In this document: piece after piece, positions 48,141 to 56,399 of the stretch | Layout of the letters: each line of letters starts with the position of its first letter | Numbering within the stretch: the first letter of the stretch is position 1 | Assembly (NCBI GenBank): GCA_030432695.1 | Contig: JAUILN010000012.1 | Location: 124,001-188,000 of the forward strand | Reading direction: 5' to 3' | Length of the DNA stretch: 64,000 nucleotides | From: a bacterium | Lineage (GTDB): Bacteria > Planctomycetota > UBA1135 > UBA2386 | The notes under the pieces: model-generated | What the model was told of the DNA's origin: nothing | Databases searched by the model: none | What the model saw: the letters and a program-made list of their open reading frames with translations, nothing else | Position numbers and translations under genes: made by a program

Positions 48141-51100
48141 ATGAACTTCCGCAGCCGACTCCTCCGCTCGTGGTGGCTTCGTGCCTCGGCGCTCCTCGCG
48201 CTCGGCGCCGCCGCCCTCCCCGCCCAGCAGACGATCTCGACCCGACGCTACCGGGTCATCACGCAGCCCGTGCCTCGCGGCCCCACGCCGGCGGTGCCCG
48301 CGCCGCCCCGCGCACTGGTCGATGCCCCGCACAAGCATCGCATGCCGCCGATTCCCGAAGGACCGTACCGGACCCTCGAGGGTCCACAGACCGCGGCGCG
48401 GATCGAGCTCCCCAGCCAGATCGCCGCGGCGGGCGACTACGAGGTCTTCCTGACCCGCGACGTCCGCCCGTCACTGACCGGCCAGAACGCCTTCGACAGC
48501 CGCTCGCGGGTCGCCGAACCGTCGATCAACCACGTCGACGCCGACGTCGCGTTCCTCACCGCGAACTGGTTCGCCGCCAAGACCGACGACGGTGGGCAGA
48601 GCTGGAGCCACATCCATCCCTACGTGCAGTTCTTCTTGCCCTGGGGCGCGTTCTGCTGCGACCAACGCTTCCTCAGCGATGGCACGACGTCGGTCTGGAC
48701 GCTGCAGTACCAGCAGGACGTCCTCGGCAACAGCGGCTACCAGTTCGCGGTCGCGAACGACGCGACCGGCGTGGCGACGAACACCTGGGACCGTGTGGTC
48801 GCGCTCGATCCCCAGGACGTCGGCTACCCGGACGATCGCTGGTTCGACTTCCCGGACGTCGCCTTCACCGACGCGCACTTCGTGGTCTCGGCCAACGTCT
48901 ACGACGGCAATGGCGGCAACCAGGGCTCGATGCTGATGCGGATGCCGATCCAGCAGATGCGTGGCAACGGGCCGGTCGACGTGGAGATCCTCGACGGCAG
49001 CGACGGCTCGTTGGGTTTCAACTTCCGGCTCGGCCAGAGTGCCGGCGACACGCTGTTCGCCGCGTGCCACAAGGACACTTCGACTCTGCGCGTCTTCGCC
49101 TGGCCCGACAACTCCGCCGCGGCCACGCTGCACGAGGTCCCGATCGCATCCTGGACCCGCGGACTCAGCGCGGCCCCCGGCCCCGACGGCGGGGACTGGA
49201 CCGGCCGCGCCGACCACCGGGTCCTCGGCGGCTGGAGCCACGGCGACCGCGCCGGCTTCCTGTGGAACTGCGGGCCGCAGAGCGGTCGGCCCCAGAACTA
49301 CGTGCGCCATTGCGTCGTCGACACGACCGACTTCACCGTCGCCTGGGAGGACGACCTCTACGACGGCACCTCGGCGGTGCTCTACCCGGCGGCCGCCACC
49401 AATCATTGGGGTCACGTGGCGGTCGTGGTGGCGATCGGAGGCGGCAACCTCTACCCCACCGCCGGCACGGTGCTCTACGACGACCTCGAGCAGGGCGACA
49501 CGATCCGCGTCTTCGCCACCGGCACCGCCGACCCGGGCCAGTCGGAGTGGAGCGACTACCTGACGATGCAGGGCTTCCCGACCAGCGAGGCCGGCGGCAC
49601 CTTCGTGTGCTCGGGGCAGCGTCAGGGCGGCGGCGGTGGGCGGCGCAATGCGCGCGTCGTCTACACGCACTTCGGCCGCAATGCCTTCCAGGCGGATGGC
49701 ACCGGCGTGATCGTCCGCTCGGAGCCCATCCCGGTCGCCGTCTCGATGTCGGTCACCGACCTGGAGGGCCAACGGAACGGCACGACCCCGTTCTACCGCC
49801 GCTATGCGGTGGGCACACAGCCGCAGCTGACGGCGCCGCGGGCCCGCACCGTGGGCGGCATCGACTACGGCTTCCACCATTGGACCCACGAGTTCGAGCC
49901 CGGCGCCGCACCGAACGTGCGTCCGACCGGCCGCCTCACGGTCATCGCCGGGGTCGGCACGACCGACGATCGATGGACCGCCACCTACGAGCAGGTCCGC
50001 ACGCTCACGATCGATACCTCGGCGAACGTCTCCGGCCTGCGGATCGACGTGTCCCCCGGCGACTTCGACGGCAATGGCGGCGGCGGTCTCGCGCCGTTGA
50101 CCCGACGCTTCCTCGAGACCGAGGAGGTCACGCTCACGGCCCCCTCGGCCGCGGACCTGCGCCGGTTCTCGCACTGGACCGTGGACGGCGTCGCGAGGGC
50201 CGCCGACCAGCGCACGCTGACGCTGACGGTGAGCGGCGACCACACGCTCGTCGCGCACTACCTCGAGCCGCTCTGCTACGAGCCCGATCTCGGCACGGCC
50301 CTCGGGATGGGCGACGAATCGATCGGTACCGGCCTCGCGCTCGGATTCGACTTCCCGCTGCTCGACGGCAGCACCACCGGCGCGGTCTCGGTGTGTTCCA
50401 ATGGCTACCTGTGGCTGTCGGGCGCGACCTCCACCATCGACCCGAGTCCGAGCGCCGCGGAGTTCCTCACCGGCGCGCCGCGCATCGCCGCCGCCTGGCA
50501 CGACATGACCTTCGACGGCGGAGAATCCGACGTCTTCTTCAACGCCCTGCCGGGCCGGGCCGTGATCACCTGGCAACGGGCCCGCGCCACCAGCCAGCCG
50601 GCGAACGGCGCCCAGCACCTGCACACCGTGCAGTGCCAGCTGTTCGAGGACGGCCAGGTGCACCTCACCTGCTCCGGCGACGTGAGCCGCCTCGACGAGG
50701 TGCTGACCGGTGTCCACGGGGGCACCGATCCGACCGATCCCGGCCCCGCCGACTTCTCCTCGGAGAGCTTCGGCAGCGGCACCGTGCCGTCGCTCTACGA
50801 GCAGTTCGCGTTCGCCACGCGACGCTTCGACCTCGGCGGACGCGTGCTGCACCTGGAGCCGAACACCCGGGGCGGCCTCGACGGCGCGACGGGCGAGAGC
50901 GACTGCCAGCTCGGGGCGGTGAGTTCGTACGGGGCCGGCTGCCCGCTGCCCGGGTCGTTCCTGCAGTTCGGGAGCGCGGCGAACCTGGTCGACCGCTCGA
51001 TCGAACTGCTGCCGAACTCCAGCGGCGGCTACCAGGTGAACTGGTGCACGACCGGGTGCTACGAGACCGCGCTCGGCCAGCGCGTCATCCGCTCGAACGA

Positions 51101-51929
51101 GGCGCTGCATCTCGAGGCCCTGCCGTTCGCCTTCCCGTTCCCGGGCAATGCGAGCGGCACCACCGGGATCCAGGTCTGCTCCAACGGCTACGTGTGGCTC
51201 GACCCCAGCGCATCGCGCAGCGACCCGACCGCGACGGTGAGCGAGTTCCTGCGCGAGGCGCCGCGGCTGGCACCGTTCTGGACCGACCTCTACCCCGGCG
51301 AGGTGTTCTCCGACGGCGTCTACGTGAACACCACGGCGAACCGCTGCGTGATCACCTGGCACCAGATCGCCGAGGCCGGCTTCCCGAACCGGCTGATCGA
51401 CGTGCAGGTTCAGCTGTTCGCCGGCGGTCGCGTGCTGATCGCCTACCACGGTGATCTGACCACGCTCCGCGACGTGTTGGTCGGCTTCACGCCGGGTGAG
51501 GGATCCTCGAACCCCGGGTCACGCGACCTCGCGGCGTCGATCCCGTTCGCCACCGGACCCGGCGGCCAGAGCCCGCTCGAGCTGTCCGCGGGTGGCTACC
51601 TGCCGGCGATCGGCCAGCCGTTCCTGATGCAGCTCGACCCGCTGCCGGCGAGTTCGCTGGTCGGCGCGATGGTGCTCGGCTTCCTGCCGGACAACATCGA
51701 ACTCTCGCCGATCGGCATGCCGGGTTGCTTCAAGCTGACAACGGGCGACGTCGACCTGCCGCTTGCACTCGCCGCGACCGGACCGACCACCACCTTGCTG
51801 CCGATCCCCGACGACCTGGCGCTCGTCGGCCTGACGGTCTTCGTGCAGTCGGTGGTCCTCGCGCCGGGGATGAACCCGCTCGGTGCGATCACCTCGAACG
51901 GCTTGCAGCTGACCATCGGGCAGCGGTGA
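48141..51929 (+). CDS. Very large secreted protein: propeller-like N-half, two nidogen-like domains, shared C-terminal module
   Basis: 1262 residues. Signal peptide 1-29 (LRASALLALGAAALPAQQ). Residues about 95-540 have Asp-box-like turns (KTDDGGQSWSHIHP) typical of sialidase-type propellers. A stretch near 680-710 (LTLTVSGDHTLVAHYLEP) is a bacterial-repeat strand set. Two copies of a nidogen-like domain follow: GFDFPLLDGSTTGAVSVCSN with GYLWLSGATSTIDPS, and PFAFPFPGNASGTTGIQVCS with GYVWLDPSASRSDPT, each with AVITW/CVITW-H strands. The C-terminus (TVFVQSVVLAPGMNPLGAIT, SNGLQLTIG) is the shared module. Exported; the sequence suggests binding or adhesion, not catalysis. Confidence 0.85.
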   Translation: MNFRSRLLRSWWLRASALLALGAAALPAQQTISTRRYRVITQPVPRGPTPAVPAPPRALVDAPHKHRMPPIPEGPYRTLEGPQTAARIELPSQIAAAGDYEVFLTRDVRPSLTGQNAFDSRSRVAEPSINHVDADVAFLTANWFAAKTDDGGQSWSHIHPYVQFFLPWGAFCCDQRFLSDGTTSVWTLQYQQDVLGNSGYQFAVANDATGVATNTWDRVVALDPQDVGYPDDRWFDFPDVAFTDAHFVVSANVYDGNGGNQGSMLMRMPIQQMRGNGPVDVEILDGSDGSLGFNFRLGQSAGDTLFAACHKDTSTLRVFAWPDNSAAATLHEVPIASWTRGLSAAPGPDGGDWTGRADHRVLGGWSHGDRAGFLWNCGPQSGRPQNYVRHCVVDTTDFTVAWEDDLYDGTSAVLYPAAATNHWGHVAVVVAIGGGNLYPTAGTVLYDDLEQGDTIRVFATGTADPGQSEWSDYLTMQGFPTSEAGGTFVCSGQRQGGGGGRRNARVVYTHFGRNAFQADGTGVIVRSEPIPVAVSMSVTDLEGQRNGTTPFYRRYAVGTQPQLTAPRARTVGGIDYGFHHWTHEFEPGAAPNVRPTGRLTVIAGVGTTDDRWTATYEQVRTLTIDTSANVSGLRIDVSPGDFDGNGGGGLAPLTRRFLETEEVTLTAPSAADLRRFSHWTVDGVARAADQRTLTLTVSGDHTLVAHYLEPLCYEPDLGTALGMGDESIGTGLALGFDFPLLDGSTTGAVSVCSNGYLWLSGATSTIDPSPSAAEFLTGAPRIAAAWHDMTFDGGESDVFFNALPGRAVITWQRARATSQPANGAQHLHTVQCQLFEDGQVHLTCSGDVSRLDEVLTGVHGGTDPTDPGPADFSSESFGSGTVPSLYEQFAFATRRFDLGGRVLHLEPNTRGGLDGATGESDCQLGAVSSYGAGCPLPGSFLQFGSAANLVDRSIELLPNSSGGYQVNWCTTGCYETALGQRVIRSNEALHLEALPFAFPFPGNASGTTGIQVCSNGYVWLDPSASRSDPTATVSEFLREAPRLAPFWTDLYPGEVFSDGVYVNTTANRCVITWHQIAEAGFPNRLIDVQVQLFAGGRVLIAYHGDLTTLRDVLVGFTPGEGSSNPGSRDLAASIPFATGPGGQSPLELSAGGYLPAIGQPFLMQLDPLPASSLVGAMVLGFLPDNIELSPIGMPGCFKLTTGDVDLPLALAATGPTTTLLPIPDDLALVGLTVFVQSVVLAPGMNPLGAITSNGLQLTIGQR

Positions 51930-51940
51930 GGAGGTCGGTG

Positions 51941-53224
51941 TCAGGACGACGCCTGCCCCCCGAAGCCACGCCCCAGCATGGCGGTCAGGTCCTGGCGCAC
52001 GACCTCGCGATCGACCCGGCGCCCGCTCGCTGCCAGTTCCCGGTAGCGCGCCGCGAACGGTGCCGTGAGCCAGCGCCGCGAGCGCCGCCACTTGAAGACC
52101 AGCTGCTCGAGCACGCGCGCGTCGGAGTGCTGCGGCACGAAGCTCGGTCCGAGCAGGTCGAGGCGCATGCGGGTGATCTCGTCGACCATCGCCTCGTTGT
52201 TGAGGAACCACCAGCAGCCGAACGGGGTGAGGTTGGCGAACTTGCGAGCCGCGACGCAGAGCGCGTGCTGGGACTCACGGGCCAGCAGGGTGACCAGGAA
52301 GCGGACGTCCTGGTGGTCGGCGAGCAGGCGCTCGAGGGCCTCGACGTCGGTGGGGCCGAGGCCGTCGCCCGCCATGCCGAGGCGCGGGTTCACCTGGCGG
52401 CGCACGCCGATCATCAGCGCCAACGGCGTGCCCAGTTCGCGGGCCGCGGGGATCACGGCGCGGACCAGGAGCTGCAGCCAATTCGCATCGGAGTCTGGAT
52501 AGCCGAGGATCGGCGGCAGGCTGACCGCCATGTAGCGCGCGTCCATGCGGCGGTGCCAGTCGACGAGGTAGCCGCGCAGCGCGGTGACGGTGCGCTCGGA
52601 CAGCGTCTCCTCGACGTCGACGCCGAGCGCCCGCAGGCCGGCGACCGGCTGCGGCCAGTTCATGATCGCGGAGTCGAGGCGCAGGGCCGCGACGAACCGG
52701 GGGTCGCGGTCGAAGCCCCGCTCCCAGGCAGCGCGCTCGATTCCGTCGAGCGGGTCGTTGGTCATGCAGACCTCGGTCAACCCGGCCAGCTCGAACACGC
52801 GGTCGACCAGTGCTTCGCGGTCGGTGTCGCGGTGGAAGGCACGCGCCTCGGCGAGGTCGGCGGCGTTCGGGTCGAGACCGAGCGCGGTCAGCAGCTCGCA
52901 GACCCCGCGGCCCACTTCCGAAAGGGGCGCGCGGGCGACGAACAGCTCCTGCCAGACGAGGTCGGCCTGCGCCGCGCGCGGGCGGACGGCGAACTCCTCG
53001 GGATCGAGGTCGCGGCGGACCCGGAACAGCTCGGCGAGGTGGTAGTGATAGGTCAGCAGCTCGTCGATGCCGGTGAGCAGGAGCCGGTCCGCCGGCCCGC
53101 CCATCGCCGGGTCGAACAGGTGGGTGTGGACGTCGGTGATCGGCAGGGCGGCGAGTTCCTGCGCGACAAGGTCCGCGGTGCTGTCCCCGGAAGGACCACC
53201 AGGATGGAGTTCGGAGGCCGTCAT
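51941..53224 (-). CDS. Amidohydrolase-fold protein, uronate-isomerase-like
   Basis: 427 residues, no signal peptide, cytoplasmic. The N-terminal metal motif DVHTHLFDPAM (His33, His35) is characteristic of amidohydrolase-fold enzymes. LTEVCMTNDPLDGIE (about 150), TPLALMIGVRRQVNP and HSDARVLEQLVFKWRRSRRW near the C-terminus match uronate isomerases (UxaC), which interconvert glucuronate/fructuronate or galacturonate/tagaturonate. Length is shorter than typical UxaC (about 470) and similarity is partial, so it may act on another sugar acid. It is convergent with the large secreted protein; no other sugar-acid genes are adjacent. Confidence 0.75.
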   Translation of the reverse strand: MTASELHPGGPSGDSTADLVAQELAALPITDVHTHLFDPAMGGPADRLLLTGIDELLTYHYHLAELFRVRRDLDPEEFAVRPRAAQADLVWQELFVARAPLSEVGRGVCELLTALGLDPNAADLAEARAFHRDTDREALVDRVFELAGLTEVCMTNDPLDGIERAAWERGFDRDPRFVAALRLDSAIMNWPQPVAGLRALGVDVEETLSERTVTALRGYLVDWHRRMDARYMAVSLPPILGYPDSDANWLQLLVRAVIPAARELGTPLALMIGVRRQVNPRLGMAGDGLGPTDVEALERLLADHQDVRFLVTLLARESQHALCVAARKFANLTPFGCWWFLNNEAMVDEITRMRLDLLGPSFVPQHSDARVLEQLVFKWRRSRRWLTAPFAARYRELAASGRRVDREVVRQDLTAMLGRGFGGQASS

Positions 53225-53385
53225 GGGCCGCCAGTGATATCGGGCCGCCGGGGTGGGCGCGACCGCGCGACCGTCCGCTTCGGAGAGTCCGCCGCGTTCG
53301 GGTCCCCCCGCTGGCCTGCCCTGGGGGTTAGACTGCCCGGTCGCCCTGCTCCCTCCCGCGCTCCCCGCGCCCCTCCCTCCTCCTC

Positions 53386-54456
53386 ATGCACCTCAAGGCG
53401 CACCTGCTGCCCGCCTGCCTGGCGCTCGCCGCAACGGCGGGTGCGCAGTCGTTCACCTCACCGCGCGGCTTCCTGACCGTCGAGGGCGACTCCTCGCACT
53501 TCGCACTGTTCAACCCCGGCTACGAGCGGTTCCAGCAGATCGACGACACCTGGACCGGGCAGCCGGTGCAGGCACTCCGCACCTTGTCGTTCCGCCGCGA
53601 CGGCGCGCTGGTCGGACAGAATGGTGGCCCCCGCACGATGCAGCTCACCGTCGACCTGGGCGAGGCCGACTGGAACTCGATCAGCGGCGGCTTCGCCTCG
53701 AACTGGGTGAGCACCCCGACGCGGGTGTTCACGCCGAAGACCGTGAACCAGCCGGACTGGTCGATGCTCGCCGCGGTGACGCCAGCACCCTTCGACTTCA
53801 CGGTGCCGTTCGACACTCCGTTCAACTACCCCGGCAACCACGCGTTCGCGTTCGAGCTGACGATCGAGAACGTGGCCGCCAACGGCAGCCCCGAGGTCGA
53901 CCGCGAGCTCGGTAGCAGCGCCAGCTTCAACCAGGACTTCGGCCGCTCGGTCGACTTCGGCTGCCTGGTGAACGGTCAGGCGCTGGAGATGGGGCACACG
54001 CTGTTCCTGCGCAACTACGGCCCGAGCCATCCCAACTTCGGCATGCAGTTCGGGGTCGGCGTGCAGTACGCGCCGGTCCGCCAGAACTGCATCCTCAACG
54101 TCGCGACCACCAACGCCAACCTGACGGTCCCCGGCCTCTGTGCACGCGTCCACGCGATCCCGCAGATCACCATCCCGCTCGGTCCGAGCGACGGGCTCGG
54201 CGACGTGCCGCAGACCTTCTTCGACTTCCCCTACTTCGCGGCCGCGGTCGGCGTGACCTTCGTGACCCAGGCGCTGGCACTGGACCCGGGCTCGACCGCG
54301 GGCATCCAGGTCGCGCTGTCGAACGACCGCACCGCCACGATGCCGGCCGCGCCGCGCCCCTCGCCGCGCACCGCCTACATCTACGCACCGTTCAAGACGA
54401 CGCAGGCCGCGACGCTGTGGCGCGACCGCGGAGTGGTCGTGCGCTTCGCGCGGTGA
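53386..54456 (+). CDS. Secreted protein of unknown function
   Basis: 356 residues, signal peptide 1-21 (LLPACLALAATAGAQS). Mostly beta structure: DSSHFALFNPGYERFQQID, ALRTLSFRRDGALVGQNG, MQLTVDLGEADWNSISGG, AFAFELTIENVAANGSPE. No repeat or catalytic motif. Two Cys pairs may form disulfides. The start ATG at 53386 precedes the signal peptide. I do not recognise a family; similar stand-alone secreted proteins are common in this lineage. Divergent from the isomerase-like gene across 161 bp. Confidence 0.7.
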   Translation: MHLKAHLLPACLALAATAGAQSFTSPRGFLTVEGDSSHFALFNPGYERFQQIDDTWTGQPVQALRTLSFRRDGALVGQNGGPRTMQLTVDLGEADWNSISGGFASNWVSTPTRVFTPKTVNQPDWSMLAAVTPAPFDFTVPFDTPFNYPGNHAFAFELTIENVAANGSPEVDRELGSSASFNQDFGRSVDFGCLVNGQALEMGHTLFLRNYGPSHPNFGMQFGVGVQYAPVRQNCILNVATTNANLTVPGLCARVHAIPQITIPLGPSDGLGDVPQTFFDFPYFAAAVGVTFVTQALALDPGSTAGIQVALSNDRTATMPAAPRPSPRTAYIYAPFKTTQAATLWRDRGVVVRFAR

Positions 54457-54547
54457 GGTCCGGCACCGACCGGCACGGATGCCGGAGTTCCCGACCGCCG
54501 ATCGACTGCGGTGACTCCGGGGCTGGTGAACACCCGGATCCTGCCGC

Positions 54548-56326
54548 TCACCGATTGAACGGAACCTCGTTGATCCAGCGATAGCCACGGCTCGTGAGCA
54601 GGTGAGGATCCTCGGTCGCCGACTCCGCAGCCGCGGGTTGCTCGGTCAGCCAATGCTCGAACAGCGTGGTGCCGCTGCGCCAGATCGGCAGGCCGAACCC
54701 GGCGACGAGGACGAGGCCCTTGAGCAGCCAGCGCACCCGCCGCGCCGAGGGACCGCTCCAGAGGCTCGGCGTGCCCGGGTCGAGGGTCGTACGGCGGAAG
54801 ACCAACGCATCCGCGATGCGGCGGAGGTCGGGCACCAGGATCAGCACCGACATCAACAGCAGGTGGGTCGAGTAGATCTTGACCGGCACGTCGTAGCAGA
54901 AGTTGAGCAGCACGACGTTGGTCATCACTGCGGCGGTGACCACGGCGCCGATCACCGCGGTGTGGCGCCAGAGCAGGAGCACGGCGCCGAGCACTTCCGC
55001 GAGCCCGCCGAACACCGTGTAGGGCCGTGACGAGCCCATGAACGCCCACACGACGCCCATCGGCGAGGTCTCACCCCAGGTACGATCGAGGCGCCACCCG
55101 TCGACCACGGGGAACTGGTTGAACTCGACCGACACCTTGGCGAGGCCGTAGCCCAGCATCGCGAGCGCGAGCAGATAACGCAGGTAGCTGCGCAACAGAT
55201 CGACCGTAGCGTCACGGCTCGGCAGGCGGCGGCCGAGCAGCATCCACGCCGTGGCGGCGAGGAGCGCGAGCACGAAGCCATCGAGGATGGTCATGTAGCC
55301 CTGGGTGGTGTCGCCACTGCCGTTTGGCGGCACGAGGTCGCCCTCGATGCCGAAGCACCACGCGGCAGTCCGCTGCGCGAGCCAGGACTCCAGGCTGCTC
55401 CGCCACGTGCCGAGTTGCCCTGCCAGAGCCGGACCGAACGCTGGAACGTGCCGAAGCAGCGCATCGACCGGACCCGGCAGAGCGTAGAGCAGCCAGTAGG
55501 CGACGGTGAAGCGCAGCGCGAACCAGCTCAGCCAACCGAGTTCGCCCGGAGCACCCGCAGTAGCCTCCGTCACGGGCGCGCGCCGGCACGGCCACATGCC
55601 GGCGACGAACAGCGTGATGGCGATCGCCGGCAGCAGCAGCCACCAGGTCCAGAACGGCTGCTCGGGCGCGAGGTGGGCCTCGCTCATCGCGTTCGCGACC
55701 GCTGGAGGCAGGGTCGGGCGGGTCGTCGCGGCCGCATCGCCCGTCGACGCGACCGCAGTGTCGACCGCTTCGAGGGTGACGTCGTCGATCCAGGCGCGTC
55801 CCTTGCCGAGCACGAACATGCCGAAGACGAGGCGCTCGGCGTCCGGGGCCACGTCGAGGACGATGTCGTAGTGCTCCCACTCGGCCTTCCGGATCGGCCG
55901 GTCGCCCATATTGTCGAACGCGGTGGCCGGCGCCTGCCCGGCCTCGTCCGACTTGCCATCGACCCGGAACCACAGTTGTGCGGTCGCGCCGGCGAGCAGG
56001 TCGGCGGTCTTGACGGCAGCGCGATAGCGCACCCGCTTGCCGCGCCACGGCGTGGCGTCGAGCGACTGCATCAGGTTGGTGAAGGCTCGCCCCCTGGCGT
56101 CCCTCGCGTCGAGACACGCCGCTTGGCTGCCCTCGAACGGCGCCTCGGGGTCCAGGCTGACGGTCGAGCCGTCGCCGACGAAGTGCCAGCCGGGCGGGGC
56201 CTCGCCGACAGTGCCCTCCTCGAGTCCGGGATTGCCGATTTCGTGCGCTTGCTGCGCCGCCGGTGCTGCGGCGAGCGAGATGGCCAGGGCGAAGGAGAGC
56301 GCGACGCGGGCGAGCGGGCCGTTCAT
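54548..56326 (-). CDS. Exported carbohydrate-binding-like domain fused to a DoxX-like membrane domain
   Basis: 592 residues from ATG 56326. Signal peptide 1-25, then a beta-sandwich of CBM4/9 or discoidin type (about 28-195; NPGLEEGTVGEAPPGWHFVG, WEHYDIVLDVAPDAERLVFG and AWIDDVTLEAVD). About eight membrane helices follow from 240 to 575, including LALAMLGYGLAKVSVEFNQF and VVLLNFCYDVPVKIYSTHLL. These recall DoxX/HTTM-type domains (quinone- or thiol-linked membrane proteins). The joining of a glycan-binding-type outer domain to such a membrane part is unusual. It is fourth in a same-strand series after sigma factor, kinase and multi-domain protein, 73 bp downstream of the latter's stop. Confidence 0.78.
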   Translation of the reverse strand: MNGPLARVALSFALAISLAAAPAAQQAHEIGNPGLEEGTVGEAPPGWHFVGDGSTVSLDPEAPFEGSQAACLDARDARGRAFTNLMQSLDATPWRGKRVRYRAAVKTADLLAGATAQLWFRVDGKSDEAGQAPATAFDNMGDRPIRKAEWEHYDIVLDVAPDAERLVFGMFVLGKGRAWIDDVTLEAVDTAVASTGDAAATTRPTLPPAVANAMSEAHLAPEQPFWTWWLLLPAIAITLFVAGMWPCRRAPVTEATAGAPGELGWLSWFALRFTVAYWLLYALPGPVDALLRHVPAFGPALAGQLGTWRSSLESWLAQRTAAWCFGIEGDLVPPNGSGDTTQGYMTILDGFVLALLAATAWMLLGRRLPSRDATVDLLRSYLRYLLALAMLGYGLAKVSVEFNQFPVVDGWRLDRTWGETSPMGVVWAFMGSSRPYTVFGGLAEVLGAVLLLWRHTAVIGAVVTAAVMTNVVLLNFCYDVPVKIYSTHLLLMSVLILVPDLRRIADALVFRRTTLDPGTPSLWSGPSARRVRWLLKGLVLVAGFGLPIWRSGTTLFEHWLTEQPAAAESATEDPHLLTSRGYRWINEVPFNR

Positions 56327-56399
56327 CGCCGGAAGGGTAGCGCTCGGATCGTGCGCGCGGAGCTGGTGCAACGGGCGCGCAGCAAGTTCGGGGTCGCGC

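Noticed and set aside
48471..51449. 992-codon open frame on the minus strand
   Set aside because: Shadow of the large secreted protein at 48141; no signal peptide or known motif, skewed composition.
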